Of a stretch of DNA of 43,584 nt, positions 31,130 to 41,322 are shown piece by piece. Each line of letters begins with the position of its first letter. Positions within the stretch are counted from its first letter, which is position 1. The notes under the pieces were generated by a model. The model saw only the letters and a list, made by a program, of their open reading frames with translations. It did not search any database and was not told the origin of the DNA. Source of the stretch: VRUE01 sp036557525 (GTDB lineage Bacteria > Actinomycetota > Thermoleophilia > Solirubrobacterales > 70-9). The translations under genes and the position numbers were made by a program. The DNA is taken from the NCBI GenBank assembly GCA_036557525.1, contig DATBHH010000056.1, forward strand, positions 1-43,584, in the 5' to 3' direction.

Positions 31130-31717
31130 GTGCCCGAGCTGAGCCGCTCCCAGCTGGTCGTCTACGGCGCCCTCGCGATCGCCCTCCTGCTGGTCGGAGC
31201 GCGGGCGCTCAGGGCTGACACCGGACCGCCCACGGCGGAGGCCGGTGGCGCCGCGGACAGCGGCGCGACCGCCGCGCTGAGCGTCGAGGGCGGGGGCGGC
31301 GACATCGTCGTCGACGTCTCGGGTGCGGTGCGCCGCCCCGGCGTCTACCGGATGCCGGCGGGGGCGAGGGTGATCGACGCGATGCGGCGCGCCGGCGGCG
31401 CCGCCGACGGCGCCGTCGTCGAAGCGATCAACCGCGCCGCCCGGCTCAGCGACGGCCAGCAGGTGGTGGTGCCGGCGGGTGGGGCGGCCGCAGCTGTCGC
31501 CGCGGCCGGCCCGGCGGCCGCGAGCGGGCCGATCGGCCTCGGCTCGGCGACCGTCGAACAGCTCGAAACTATCGACGGGATCGGCCCGGTGACCGCGCAG
31601 AAGATCATCGAATACCGCGACCAGCACGGCGGCCTCTCCTCGGTCGAGCAGCTCGACGACGTGAGCGGGATCGGGCCGGCGACGATGAAGTCGCTGCGCT
31701 CGCGCCTCCAGCCCTGA
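31130..31717 (+). CDS. comEA: Competence protein ComEA (DNA receptor)
   Basis: Membrane-anchored double-strand DNA receptor for natural transformation. 195 aa. One N-terminal transmembrane helix (about 8-28), an SLBB domain (DIVVDVSGAVRRPGVYRMPAGARVIDAM, about 60-115), an Ala/Gly-rich linker and a C-terminal helix-hairpin-helix pair (LETIDGIGPVTAQKIIEYRDQHG, LDDVSGIGPATMKSLR). GTG 31130 is the start. It is 6 nt upstream of comEC. Confidence 0.95.
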   Translation: MPELSRSQLVVYGALAIALLLVGARALRADTGPPTAEAGGAADSGATAALSVEGGGGDIVVDVSGAVRRPGVYRMPAGARVIDAMRRAGGAADGAVVEAINRAARLSDGQQVVVPAGGAAAAVAAAGPAAASGPIGLGSATVEQLETIDGIGPVTAQKIIEYRDQHGGLSSVEQLDDVSGIGPATMKSLRSRLQP

Positions 31718-31723
31718 GGCCGG

Positions 31724-33601
31724 GTGGCGAGCGGCCGGCCCACACCGCTCCTGCTGCTTGCGGTCGCGGCGATCGTCGCCCTGGCGATCGCCCACTCCGG
31801 GGAGATCGGCGCCCGCGCGGACGCCTCGCTCGGGAGGGGGATGCCCGCCCGCGAGGCGGAGCTGGCGCGGGGCTTCGTCCTCGGCGAGGACGACCGGATC
31901 GACCCGCGGACGGTCGAAGACTTCCGCCGCTCCGGCCTCAGCCACCTGCTCGCCGTCTCCGGCCAGAACGTCGCGCTCCTCGCCCTGCTGGCGATGCCCG
32001 TGCTCGGCGCTCTCGGGATCCCGCTGCGGGCCCGCCTCGTCTGGGTCCTGGCCCTGATCGCCGTCTACGTGCCGCTGACCGGCGCCGGCCCTTCGATCCA
32101 GCGGGCGGGGGTGATGGGGGCGCTCTCGGTCCTAGCCACGCTCGCCGGCCGCCGCGCCTCGCGCCTCTATGCGCTCGCGGTGGCGGCGATCGTGACCCTC
32201 GCGATCGAGCCCCGGATCGCCGCCGACGTCGGCTGGCAGCTGAGCTTCGCCGCGGTGGTCGGAATCCTGCTCCTGTCGGCTCCGCTGCGGCGCGCGATCG
32301 GCGAGCGGATCGGGTCGAGGGGCCTCGCCGGCGCGCTGGCCGAGGGCGCCGCGCTGACGATCGCGGCGACCCTCGCCACCGCGCCGCTGATCGCCTTCCA
32401 CTTCGGCGCCGTCTCGACGACCACGCTCGCCGCCAACCTCCTCGCCCTGCCGGCGGTGGCGCCCGCGATGTGGCTGGGGATGCTGGCGGCGGCGGCAGGC
32501 CAGGTGCCGGGGCTCCCGGTTGCGCCGATCAACGCGCTGAACGCCCCGCTCCTCGCCTACATCGCCCAGGTCGCGGCCTGGTGCGGCCGGCCGAGCTGGG
32601 CCTACCTCGAGGTCCGGGTCGGGCTCGGCGGCCTGCTCGCCTCCTACGCGCTGATCGCCGCCCTGGCGCTGTTCGCGCAGCGCCTCGGGAGGAGCCGGCG
32701 GATCGCAGCCGCGCGCCGGCGCCGTGAGCCGCGGCCGCCGCGCCGCGGCGGCGGCCGGAACAAGGTGGCGCTCGCTGCTCTCGCCGCTCTGCTTCTCTGG
32801 GCGGCGGTCGGAGGCGGCGACGGCGGCGGCGGTGCTCCGCCGGCGCGCGGGCTGCGCGTCTCCGTCCTCGACGTCGGCCAGGGCGACTCGATCCTGCTCC
32901 AGCCCGCCGGCGCTCCGCCGATTCTCGTCGACACCGGGCCCCCCGGGGACCGGATCGCCGCGCAGCTGGAGTCCGCGGGGGTCGACCGGCTGGGGGCGCT
33001 GGTCCTCACCCACGACCAGTCCGACCACGATGGCGCCGAGGCCGAGGTGCTGGCGGCGGTGCCGGTCGACCGCGTGCTGTTCGCCGTTCTCGGCCGCGAT
33101 CCGCGCGGCCTTGCCCGCCAGGCCGGAGCCCGGACGAAACGGATCTCCGCCGGGTCGGTCGTCCGCTCCGGGCGGCTGCGGCTCGAAGTGCTGTGGCCGC
33201 CGCCGGAGCTGCTCGGGACGAGCCACGCCGGGCAGGACCCGAACCAGTTGGCCGTGGTCGCCGTCGCTCGCTGGCGCGACTTCTCGATGCTGCTCACGGC
33301 CGACGCCGAGGCCGAATCCGTCCCGCTCGACCCGGGCCCGATCGACGTCCTCAAGATCGCCCACCACGGCAGCGACGACGCCGGGCTCGCCGATCTCCTC
33401 GATCGCGCCCGACCGCGCCTGGCGGTGATCTCGGTCGGCGCCGGCAACCCCTTCGGCCACCCGACGCCGTCGACCCTCGCGACCCTCGCCGAACACGACG
33501 TCCCCGTCCTTCGCACCGACCTCGACGGCACGATAACCCTCGACGTCCGTCCCGATCCGCGGCAAGGTGGGGGCTCGAAGGTGCTATTCCCGAAGAGATG
33601 A
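31724..33601 (+). CDS. comEC: DNA internalization channel ComEC
   Basis: Membrane channel for single-strand DNA uptake, 625 aa. The competence domain (GLSHLLAVSGQNVALLALL onwards, about ten helices, 60-330) is followed by a basic loop and a metallo-beta-lactamase-like domain (LRVSVLDVGQGDSILLQ, LTHDQSDHDGA, IAHHGSDDA). The N-terminal DUF4131/OB-fold region common in full-length ComEC is essentially absent, and the HxHxDH motif reads HDQSDH. The stop overlaps the amidase start (ATGA). Confidence 0.93.
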   Translation: MASGRPTPLLLLAVAAIVALAIAHSGEIGARADASLGRGMPAREAELARGFVLGEDDRIDPRTVEDFRRSGLSHLLAVSGQNVALLALLAMPVLGALGIPLRARLVWVLALIAVYVPLTGAGPSIQRAGVMGALSVLATLAGRRASRLYALAVAAIVTLAIEPRIAADVGWQLSFAAVVGILLLSAPLRRAIGERIGSRGLAGALAEGAALTIAATLATAPLIAFHFGAVSTTTLAANLLALPAVAPAMWLGMLAAAAGQVPGLPVAPINALNAPLLAYIAQVAAWCGRPSWAYLEVRVGLGGLLASYALIAALALFAQRLGRSRRIAAARRRREPRPPRRGGGRNKVALAALAALLLWAAVGGGDGGGGAPPARGLRVSVLDVGQGDSILLQPAGAPPILVDTGPPGDRIAAQLESAGVDRLGALVLTHDQSDHDGAEAEVLAAVPVDRVLFAVLGRDPRGLARQAGARTKRISAGSVVRSGRLRLEVLWPPPELLGTSHAGQDPNQLAVVAVARWRDFSMLLTADAEAESVPLDPGPIDVLKIAHHGSDDAGLADLLDRARPRLAVISVGAGNPFGHPTPSTLATLAEHDVPVLRTDLDGTITLDVRPDPRQGGGSKVLFPKR

Positions 33602-34308
33602 AGCTCAGCAGCGCAGCCCTGACCGTTGCGGCATCGCTGGCCTTCGCCTGCGCCGCCGGCATCCACACCGCCCCGGCCAGCGGCGGTCGTTCTCCGGCCT
33701 CGATCCCGAGGCCCCCGATCCGGAAATGGCTGATCCCATTCGGCCCCCGGCGCAAGCACGAGATGGCCGACTATTCGGAGCGCCACTACGGCGAACACAC
33801 CTGGAGGCTTCGGCATCCGCGGGTGATCGTCGAGCACGTCGCCGAGGCCGGAAGCGCGGCGGCCGTCTATGACACCTTCGCCCCCGATGTCCCCGACCCG
33901 GAGCTCGGCGAGCTGCCGAACGTCTGCTCACACTTCGTGATCGACTCCGGCGGGCGCATCTACATGCTGGTCAACCTGAGGACCCGATGCCGTCACACCG
34001 TCGGACTCGACTGGACGGCGATCGGGATCGAGCACACCGGCTACAGCGACGGGGACGTCCTCGGCGACCGGCGCCAGATGCGCGCCTCGCTCCGCCTCAC
34101 CCAATACCTTCGCTGCCGCTTCCAGATCGGGGTCCGAAACGTGATCGGACACAGCGAGAGCCTCCGCTCGCCATACCATCGCGAGCGGGTCCCCGGCCTG
34201 CGCCACCAGACCCACGGCGACTGGAAGCACCGCTCGATGCTCGTCTACCGGCGGCGCCTTCGCCGCCTTGGGGGTTGCGCCCCTCGCTTCCATAGACTCG
34301 AACGATGA
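33598..34308 (+). CDS. Secreted N-acetylmuramoyl-L-alanine amidase (Amidase_2/PGRP-like)
   Basis: 236 aa. An N-terminal signal-like hydrophobic stretch (SSAALTVAASLAFACAAGI) is followed by a type-2 amidase domain: VIVEHVAE (first Zn His), SHFVIDSGGRIYMLV, RCRHTVGLDWTAIGIEHTG, GHSES and QTHGDW (last Zn His). Predicted to hydrolyse the lactyl-amide bond of peptidoglycan outside the membrane. ATG overlaps the comEC stop and the TGA overlaps the holA ATG, so comEC, amidase and holA are translationally linked. Confidence 0.87.
   Translation: MKLSSAALTVAASLAFACAAGIHTAPASGGRSPASIPRPPIRKWLIPFGPRRKHEMADYSERHYGEHTWRLRHPRVIVEHVAEAGSAAAVYDTFAPDVPDPELGELPNVCSHFVIDSGGRIYMLVNLRTRCRHTVGLDWTAIGIEHTGYSDGDVLGDRRQMRASLRLTQYLRCRFQIGVRNVIGHSESLRSPYHRERVPGLRHQTHGDWKHRSMLVYRRRLRRLGGCAPRFHRLER
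34293..34298 (+). promoter_or_regulatory. -10 box TAGACT for holA
   Basis: TAGACT stands exactly 6 nt before ATG 34305, inside the 3' end of the amidase gene. TTGGGG at 34268-34273 (19-nt spacer) is a weak -35 candidate. It suggests an internal leaderless promoter in addition to coupling with the amidase. Confidence 0.5.
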
Positions 34309-35291
34309 CCTCGGAGACGGGCCCGCTCTACCTGATCGCCGGCACCGACATGGCCAAGATCGAGGCGACGCGGGCCCGACTCCGCGCCAGGGCCGAGCGC
34401 GAGGGCGGGGCGGCGGCGCTCGAGGCCTTCGAGCCTCGCGAGGGTGCCGGCGCCCCCGATCACGAGGCCCTTCTGGCCGCGATTCCGGCGATGTCCCTGA
34501 CCCAGTCCCGCCGCTACCTGCTCGCCGACGGCGTTGAGCGCTGGCGCGATCGCCAGCTCGCCGCGGTCGCCGCGGCCCTCGGCGACCTCCCGCCTGACCT
34601 GACCGTGGTCCTGATCGCCCGCGCGAAGCCAGCGGCGAAGCTCGTCAAGGCGGTCGAGGCGGCGGGCGGGGAGATTCACGAGTTCGAGGAGCCCCGGGCG
34701 CGCGACATGCCGCGGGCGCTGGTCGCCGCGGCCGGGCGGATCGGCTTCCGCCTCGAGCCCGCGGCGGCCAAGCTGCTGGTCGCGCGAATGGGGCCCAACT
34801 CGCTCCGCCTCCACCACGAGCTCGAGCGCCTCGCGCTCTGGGCGGGCGAGGGCGGGGAGGTGACGGCCGCCGATCTCGACGCGATGGTCTCCGACACCTC
34901 CGAGGCCGCCGTCTGGGCCCTCTCGGACGCCCTTCTCGAACGGGACTCCGAGCAGGCGCTGGCGATCGCCGAGCGCCTGATCTCCCAGGGCGAGAACGTC
35001 ACCGGCCTGATCTACGGGCTGGCGTCGCGGCTGCGGAAGGCCTGCAGCGCCGCCGCCCAACTCGAGGAAGGGGTGCCGCCGAAGCAGGTCGAGGCCGGGC
35101 TCGGGATGCATCCCTACGCCGCCAGGCAGCTCGTTCGCCGGCTCGACCGGGCCGGCGTCGACGACCTCCGCGAAGCGACGATCGCCCTCGCCGACCTCGA
35201 GGTCTGGTGCCGCGGCGGCGCCGATTACGGCGACGAGCTGGCGCTGACCCTGGCACTGCGGAGAGCGGCCTCGGGCTCGGTGGCCGCCTGA
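34305..35291 (+). CDS. holA: DNA polymerase III subunit delta
   Basis: Clamp-loader subunit that opens the sliding clamp. 328 aa. LYLIAGTDMAKIEATRARLRARA at the N-terminus, RYLLADGVERW, then AAKLLVARMGPNSLRLHHELERLALW and AVWALSDALLERD are typical of HolA. ATG 34305 overlaps the amidase stop by 4 nt. It converges on rpsT with only 10 nt between stops. Confidence 0.94.
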   Translation: MTSETGPLYLIAGTDMAKIEATRARLRARAEREGGAAALEAFEPREGAGAPDHEALLAAIPAMSLTQSRRYLLADGVERWRDRQLAAVAAALGDLPPDLTVVLIARAKPAAKLVKAVEAAGGEIHEFEEPRARDMPRALVAAAGRIGFRLEPAAAKLLVARMGPNSLRLHHELERLALWAGEGGEVTAADLDAMVSDTSEAAVWALSDALLERDSEQALAIAERLISQGENVTGLIYGLASRLRKACSAAAQLEEGVPPKQVEAGLGMHPYAARQLVRRLDRAGVDDLREATIALADLEVWCRGGADYGDELALTLALRRAASGSVAA

Positions 35292-35301
35292 CGAGAGGCC
35301 T

Positions 35302-35562
35302 CTAGCTGCCCGCCGCGATGCGGGCGGCGCGGGCCTTTTTGCGGGCACCGGTGTTGCGGTGCAGGGCGCCTTTCTGGACCGCCTTGTCGATCCGCGAGAC
35401 GAGCGAGCGATGCTCGGCCTGTACAGCGGCGGCGTCGCCGCCCTCGATCGCGCTCTCGAGGCGGCGGAAATGGGTCTTGACGGTGCTCGTCAGCAGGCGG
35501 TTCTCCGCCCGCTCGCGGCTGCTGCGTAGGATCCGCTTCTTCTGTGAGGCTATGTTGGCCAT
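35302..35562 (-). CDS. rpsT: 30S ribosomal protein S20
   Basis: Primary 16S rRNA-binding protein. 86 aa. MANIASQKKRILRSSRERAENR and a second basic helix SRIDKAVQKGALHRNTGARKKARAA are canonical. The minus-strand gene is divergent from murJ and convergent with holA; holA-rpsT is a common neighbourhood. Confidence 0.98.
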   Translation of the reverse strand: MANIASQKKRILRSSRERAENRLLTSTVKTHFRRLESAIEGGDAAAVQAEHRSLVSRIDKAVQKGALHRNTGARKKARAARIAAGS

Positions 35563-35609
35563 GATTCGCGTGCCTGAAGCGGCGCCAGGCCGGCTCCGGG
35601 CGGCCGTCG

Positions 35610-35617
35610 ACTATAGC
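35610..35617. promoter_or_regulatory. Divergent -10 region between rpsT and murJ
   Basis: ACTATAGC reads as TATAGT on the minus strand (35610-35615), a near-consensus -10 for rpsT with a leader of about 40 nt. On the plus strand, TATAGC (35612-35617) is 14 nt before the murJ TTG. Confidence 0.5.
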
Positions 35618-35631
35618 GACTGAGACCCAGC

Positions 35632-37308
35632 TTGGAGACGCCCGAGGCAGCCGACACCCCCGATCGCGAGGACGACGCGGTCGCCGCCGACGCTGCGGTG
35701 CGCGCCGCCGAGGCATTCGAGCCGGGCGAGGAGCCGAGCGCCGATCCGTCGCCGGGACGGAGCGCGGGGCGGATCGGCCGCTCGACCGCGTTCTTCTCGG
35801 TAGCCACCGCCGCCTCGCGGATCGCGGGCCTGGTGCGCGAGATAGTCGCCGCCGGGTATTACGGGGTGCACGGGCCGGTGTCGGCGTTCACGGTCGCGTT
35901 CCAGGTCCCCAACCTCGTCCGCGCCCTGTTCGCCGACGCGGCCCTGCAGCCGGCCTTCGTCCCGATCTTCACCGAGCAGCTCGAGAAGGGCAACTACCGC
36001 GAGGCCTTCCGGCTCGCCTCGACCCTGCTGCTCCTCGTGACCCTCGTGCTGGGGTCGATCACGGCCATCTTCGTCCTGCTCGCGCCGGTGATCATGCCGC
36101 TGGTCGCGCCGGGCTTCTCGGGCGAGATCCTCGACCTCACGGTCAGCCTCTCGCGGATCCTGTTCCCGATCCTGATCCTGCTCGGGGTCAGTGGGATCGT
36201 GGTCGGGATCCTCAACAGCTACGACCGGTTCGGCGCCTTCGCGATCTCGCCGCTGTTCTGGAACCTGACGATCATCGCCTCGCTGATCCTCCTCATCCCC
36301 CGGTTCCACGGCCACAATCGGATCTACGCCTACGCGATCGGCATCGTCATCGGCACCGTCGTCCAGCTGACGATCCCGGTCTGGGATCTCCGCCACACGC
36401 CGTTCAGGTTCCGCTGGAGCTTCGAATGGCGCAATCCCGACGTCCGCCGGGTCCTGCTGTTGATGCTGCCGGTGACGATCAGCCTCGGCCTGATCAACTT
36501 CAACCTGATCATCAACAGCCTCTTCGGCAGCCTCGTCAGCGACGAGGCGCCGGCGGCGATCGACAAAGCCTTCCGGATCTACCAGCTGCCGCAGGGGATC
36601 TTCTCGGTCGCGATCGCAACCGTGCTGTTCCCGACCCTCGCCCGGTTCGCGGCCCGCGGGGCGACCGACGACCTGCGGGCGACGATGGCGAACGGGATGC
36701 GCCAGATCCTGTTCGTCCTGTTGCCGGCCGCCGCGGCGGTCCTCGTCCTCTCCGAACCGATGATCCGGCTCGTCTACGAACGCGGAGAATTCAACGCCTC
36801 GCAGACGACGCTGGTCGCGACCGCTCTCTTCTGGTTCGCCTTCTCGCTGCCGACCAACGGCCTCTTCCTGCTCCTCACCCGGACCTTCTTCAGCCTCCAG
36901 CGGCCCTGGGTGCCGACCGCGATCGCGACCGCGAACCTCGCCGTCACGGCGCTGGCCGCGCTCGCGCTGTACCACCTCGGCGTCGGCGGAATCGTCGCCG
37001 CGACGGCGATCGCGACCGCGGCGAGCGTCGTTGCCCAGGTCATGATCCTGCGGGTTCTGCTTCACGGCTTGGAACTCGGCCGCCTGCTCGACACGGGCAT
37101 CAGGATCGTCATCGCATCTGCCGCTCTGGCGGCCGTCAGCTACGGGATCTGGGACGTGCTCGACCAGGCCCTGGGGCGCGGGCTCATCGGCCAGGTCATC
37201 TCGCTCGGCGGCGGGCTCGCCCTCGGCGGCCTCGTCTACGTCGCGGCCGCGAAGCTGATGAGGATCGCCGAGCTTGCGCAGGTGGTGCGGCTTCTCCGCA
37301 GGGGCTAG
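35632..37308 (+). CDS. murJ: Lipid II flippase MurJ
   Basis: Moves lipid II across the membrane for peptidoglycan synthesis. 558 aa with 14 expected transmembrane helices. FFSVATAASRIAGLVREIVAAGYYG, FQVPNLVRALFADAALQPAFVPIF, and YERGEFNASQTTLVATAL are MurJ hallmarks. The first 50 residues are an acidic extension. The start TTG 35632 has no Shine-Dalgarno sequence; GTG 35698 is an alternative that would shorten that extension only. The next gene starts immediately after the stop (TAG-ATG). Confidence 0.96.
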   Translation: METPEAADTPDREDDAVAADAAVRAAEAFEPGEEPSADPSPGRSAGRIGRSTAFFSVATAASRIAGLVREIVAAGYYGVHGPVSAFTVAFQVPNLVRALFADAALQPAFVPIFTEQLEKGNYREAFRLASTLLLLVTLVLGSITAIFVLLAPVIMPLVAPGFSGEILDLTVSLSRILFPILILLGVSGIVVGILNSYDRFGAFAISPLFWNLTIIASLILLIPRFHGHNRIYAYAIGIVIGTVVQLTIPVWDLRHTPFRFRWSFEWRNPDVRRVLLLMLPVTISLGLINFNLIINSLFGSLVSDEAPAAIDKAFRIYQLPQGIFSVAIATVLFPTLARFAARGATDDLRATMANGMRQILFVLLPAAAAVLVLSEPMIRLVYERGEFNASQTTLVATALFWFAFSLPTNGLFLLLTRTFFSLQRPWVPTAIATANLAVTALAALALYHLGVGGIVAATAIATAASVVAQVMILRVLLHGLELGRLLDTGIRIVIASAALAAVSYGIWDVLDQALGRGLIGQVISLGGGLALGGLVYVAAAKLMRIAELAQVVRLLRRG

Positions 37309-39327
37309 ATGCTCGGGCTCGGCCCCTACCTGCTCGGCGCCGCCGCGCTCGCGCTCCTCGCCATCACCTCCTGGCTCGGCGCCGCCGCTGCGCGGGCCAG
37401 ACTCGCCCCCGAGCTCACCGGCGTCCCGTCGCACCTCGCGACCTCGGTGATCGCCACCGCGCTGGTCATCTGGGTTGCGGAGCTCCTCGGAACCCTCGGG
37501 TGGTTCGCCCCGGTGCCATATCTCGCCGTTGTCGCCGTTGTCGGGGTGGGTCTGTGGCGGCTCCTTCCGGGGGTGGCATGGGGTGAGGGGGGCCGAGGAC
37601 GCCCTCGCCCGCAGAGCCCCCCTCACCCCATGACAGGACCCCCGGACCGGAGCTCCCCGATCCAGGCCCTCGCAGCGACCCTGATCGGCCTGATCGCGGT
37701 GGCGCTGTTCATCCCGGGCGTCCGCGACTCGCTCAGCACGGGCATGACCGGATTCGACTCGACCTGGTACCACGGCCCGTTCGCGGCGGGCTTCTACCAG
37801 AGCGGGAACACCTGGGACCTGCACTTCATCGCGCCGCAGTTCCTCGCCTGGTTCTACCCGGCCAACGCCGAAATCTTCCACGCGATCGGGATGCTCGCCT
37901 TCGATCGCGATCTGATCTCGCCGCTGCTGAACCTCGGCTGGTTCATCGGCTGTCTGTTCGCCCTCTGGTCCATCGGCAGGCGGTTCCGGGTCGGGGCGTA
38001 CTCGCTGCTCCTCGGCGCCCTGATCCTGACCGCGCCGCTCCTCTCCGATCAGGCGGGCGAGGCGCGCAACGACATCGTCGCCATCTTCTTCCTGCTCGTC
38101 GCGATCGCGGTCTTGCTGAATGCCCGGTCGCCGGCCGGCGGAGCGCCGGCGCGTCTCTCGGAAGGGGCGCTGCTCGTCGCCGGCCTCGCCGTGGGGCTCG
38201 CGGCCGGGACCAAGCTCAACTACCTGCTCCCGTCGGCCACGCTCCTGGTCGGCGTCGCCGTCGCGGCGCCGGCCGGCACCCGCCGGCGCGCGCTCGGGGT
38301 CGGGACCCTGGCGGCGATCGCCGGGGGCGGCTACTGGTACCTGCGGAACCTCTTCCACACCGGCAACCCGCTGCCGTGGTTCACGGACCTCGGCCCTCTC
38401 TCGCTGCCGGGTCCCGAACAGAATCTCGGCGGCCGCGAAGGCCACAGTGTTCTCGGCTACCTGACCGACGGCTCGGTCTGGTCGGAGTGGTTCCTTCCGG
38501 GCCTCCACCACGGCCTGACGATCTTCTGGCCGCTGCTCGGCGCCCTCGCCCTCGCCGGCCTCCTCCTCGCCCTCGGCCCCCGCGCCGACCCCTACGTCCG
38601 CGTCACCGGCGCCGTCGGCCTCGCGGCGGCGCTCGCCTGGCTCGTCGCCCCGACCTCAGCCTCCGGCCCGGACGGCATCCCCCGCGGTTTCGAGTCGGGC
38701 CTTCGCTACTTGGCGCCGGCTCTGGTGCTGGGGATGTCGCTGTTGCCGATTGTTGTCGGGGAGCGGCTCCGGGATGGGGGTGTGGGGCGTCTCCCGAACC
38801 GGCGGATACTCAAAACGCCGACCTCATTAGGTCGGCGTTTGTCGGGGCGGGAGATGCCCCGCACCCCGATCGCAATGGTTGCGGCCCTCGCGGCAATCGC
38901 GATCGGCTACCCGGTCCAACGCCACTACCTGGAGAACCGGTATCGGGACCCGACGTTCGCCGCCCCGGGCCTGAACGCCGTCTTCGCCGCGACGAGCCGG
39001 GTCTCCGGCGAGCGGATCGCGACCACGAGCACCCGCCAGTACCCGCTGTTCGGAACCGATCTCTCCAACCGGGTGGAGTACATCGGACGCCATCGGCCCG
39101 ACGGCGGCTTCGTCGCGCCGACCTCCTGCCGCGAGTGGCGGCGGCTGATCGACGCCGGACACTACGAATACGTCGTCGCCAGCCGCGACCGGATCGAACC
39201 GGGCCGCCCGCCCTATCCGGCCTCCGCCCGCTGGACCGAAGGCCCCCACGCGAAGCTCGTCCTCGCCATCCCCCCGACCAAGGTGTTCAAGCTGAGCGGG
39301 AGGCTGGATCCATCGGCGTGCCCCTGA
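37309..39327 (+). CDS. Multi-pass membrane protein, GT-C glycosyltransferase-like
   Basis: 672 aa with roughly 11-13 hydrophobic helices, a first large extracytoplasmic loop with an acidic site (MTGFDSTWYHGPFAAGFYQ, about residue 150), and a soluble C-terminal region (about 530-672) with no recognised motif. The layout resembles GT-C/ArnT/PMT-type polyprenyl-sugar transferases, but I cannot name the family. Two segments, residues about 87-112 and 489-521, are encoded by nested palindromes and read as low-complexity Arg/Pro/Gly linkers between helices. Position after murJ fits an envelope role. Confidence 0.75.
   Translation: MLGLGPYLLGAAALALLAITSWLGAAAARARLAPELTGVPSHLATSVIATALVIWVAELLGTLGWFAPVPYLAVVAVVGVGLWRLLPGVAWGEGGRGRPRPQSPPHPMTGPPDRSSPIQALAATLIGLIAVALFIPGVRDSLSTGMTGFDSTWYHGPFAAGFYQSGNTWDLHFIAPQFLAWFYPANAEIFHAIGMLAFDRDLISPLLNLGWFIGCLFALWSIGRRFRVGAYSLLLGALILTAPLLSDQAGEARNDIVAIFFLLVAIAVLLNARSPAGGAPARLSEGALLVAGLAVGLAAGTKLNYLLPSATLLVGVAVAAPAGTRRRALGVGTLAAIAGGGYWYLRNLFHTGNPLPWFTDLGPLSLPGPEQNLGGREGHSVLGYLTDGSVWSEWFLPGLHHGLTIFWPLLGALALAGLLLALGPRADPYVRVTGAVGLAAALAWLVAPTSASGPDGIPRGFESGLRYLAPALVLGMSLLPIVVGERLRDGGVGRLPNRRILKTPTSLGRRLSGREMPRTPIAMVAALAAIAIGYPVQRHYLENRYRDPTFAAPGLNAVFAATSRVSGERIATTSTRQYPLFGTDLSNRVEYIGRHRPDGGFVAPTSCREWRRLIDAGHYEYVVASRDRIEPGRPPYPASARWTEGPHAKLVLAIPPTKVFKLSGRLDPSACP
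37567..37645. repeat. Nested palindrome inside the GT-C-like gene, copy 1
   Basis: Perfect 16-bp arms 37577-37592 and 37617-37632 (CATGGGGTGAGGGGGG and its complement), flanked by a second pair CCGGGGGT (37567-37574) / ACCCCCGG (37638-37645). Inside is a small hairpin CGAGG (37594-37598) / CCTCG (37603-37607). The reading frame stays open. Confidence 0.9.
38773..38871. repeat. Nested palindrome inside the GT-C-like gene, copy 2
   Basis: Outer arms 38773-38796 and 38848-38871 pair at 21 of 24 positions. The inner hairpin has perfect 12-bp arms, 38813-38824 and 38829-38840 (AAACGCCGACCT with AGGTCGGCGTTT) with a 4-nt loop. The inner part looks like a bidirectional intrinsic terminator (A run, GC stem, T run), yet it lies in an open coding frame. 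Confidence 0.9.
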
Positions 39328-39371
39328 CGCGTGATGCCATCGGGGGCCGGTTGAGGGCGGCTCGCGCGGGT

Positions 39372-39439
39372 GGCGTGGGCGCGCAGGGGCCGAGAACGGG
39401 CGCCGTGCGTCCGCCCGCAGGCCCCTACGCGACCGCGCC
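39372..39439. repeat. Nested palindrome upstream of lepA
   Basis: Outer arms 39372-39391 and 39420-39439 pair at 17 of 20 positions, enclosing GGGCG (39398-39402) / CGCCC (39412-39416). It occupies the 149-nt spacer between the GT-C-like gene and lepA and ends about 38 nt before the lepA ATG. Confidence 0.75.
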
Positions 39440-39476
39440 AGGCCCCGCGCGCGAGTCGCCATACTTCTGCCCGCCG

Positions 39477-41270
<1,794 letters not shown>

Positions 41271-41306
41271 CGCCGCGGTCGTCCGACCTCGGCATCGGCT
41301 CGTGCA

Positions 41307-41312
41307 TAGAAT
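41307..41312 (+). promoter_or_regulatory. -10 box TAGAAT for the HadA-like gene
   Basis: TAGAAT is 10 nt before ATG 41323. The in-frame ATG at 41311 overlaps the hexamer, so 41323 is preferred as start. Confidence 0.45.
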
Positions 41313-41322
41313 GCCCGCCGCG

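Noticed and set aside
35611..38511. 966-codon minus-strand frame opposite murJ and the GT-C-like gene
   Set aside because: Its composition is Arg/Asp/Glu/Gly repeats typical of shadow frames, and it lies antisense to clear membrane-protein genes.
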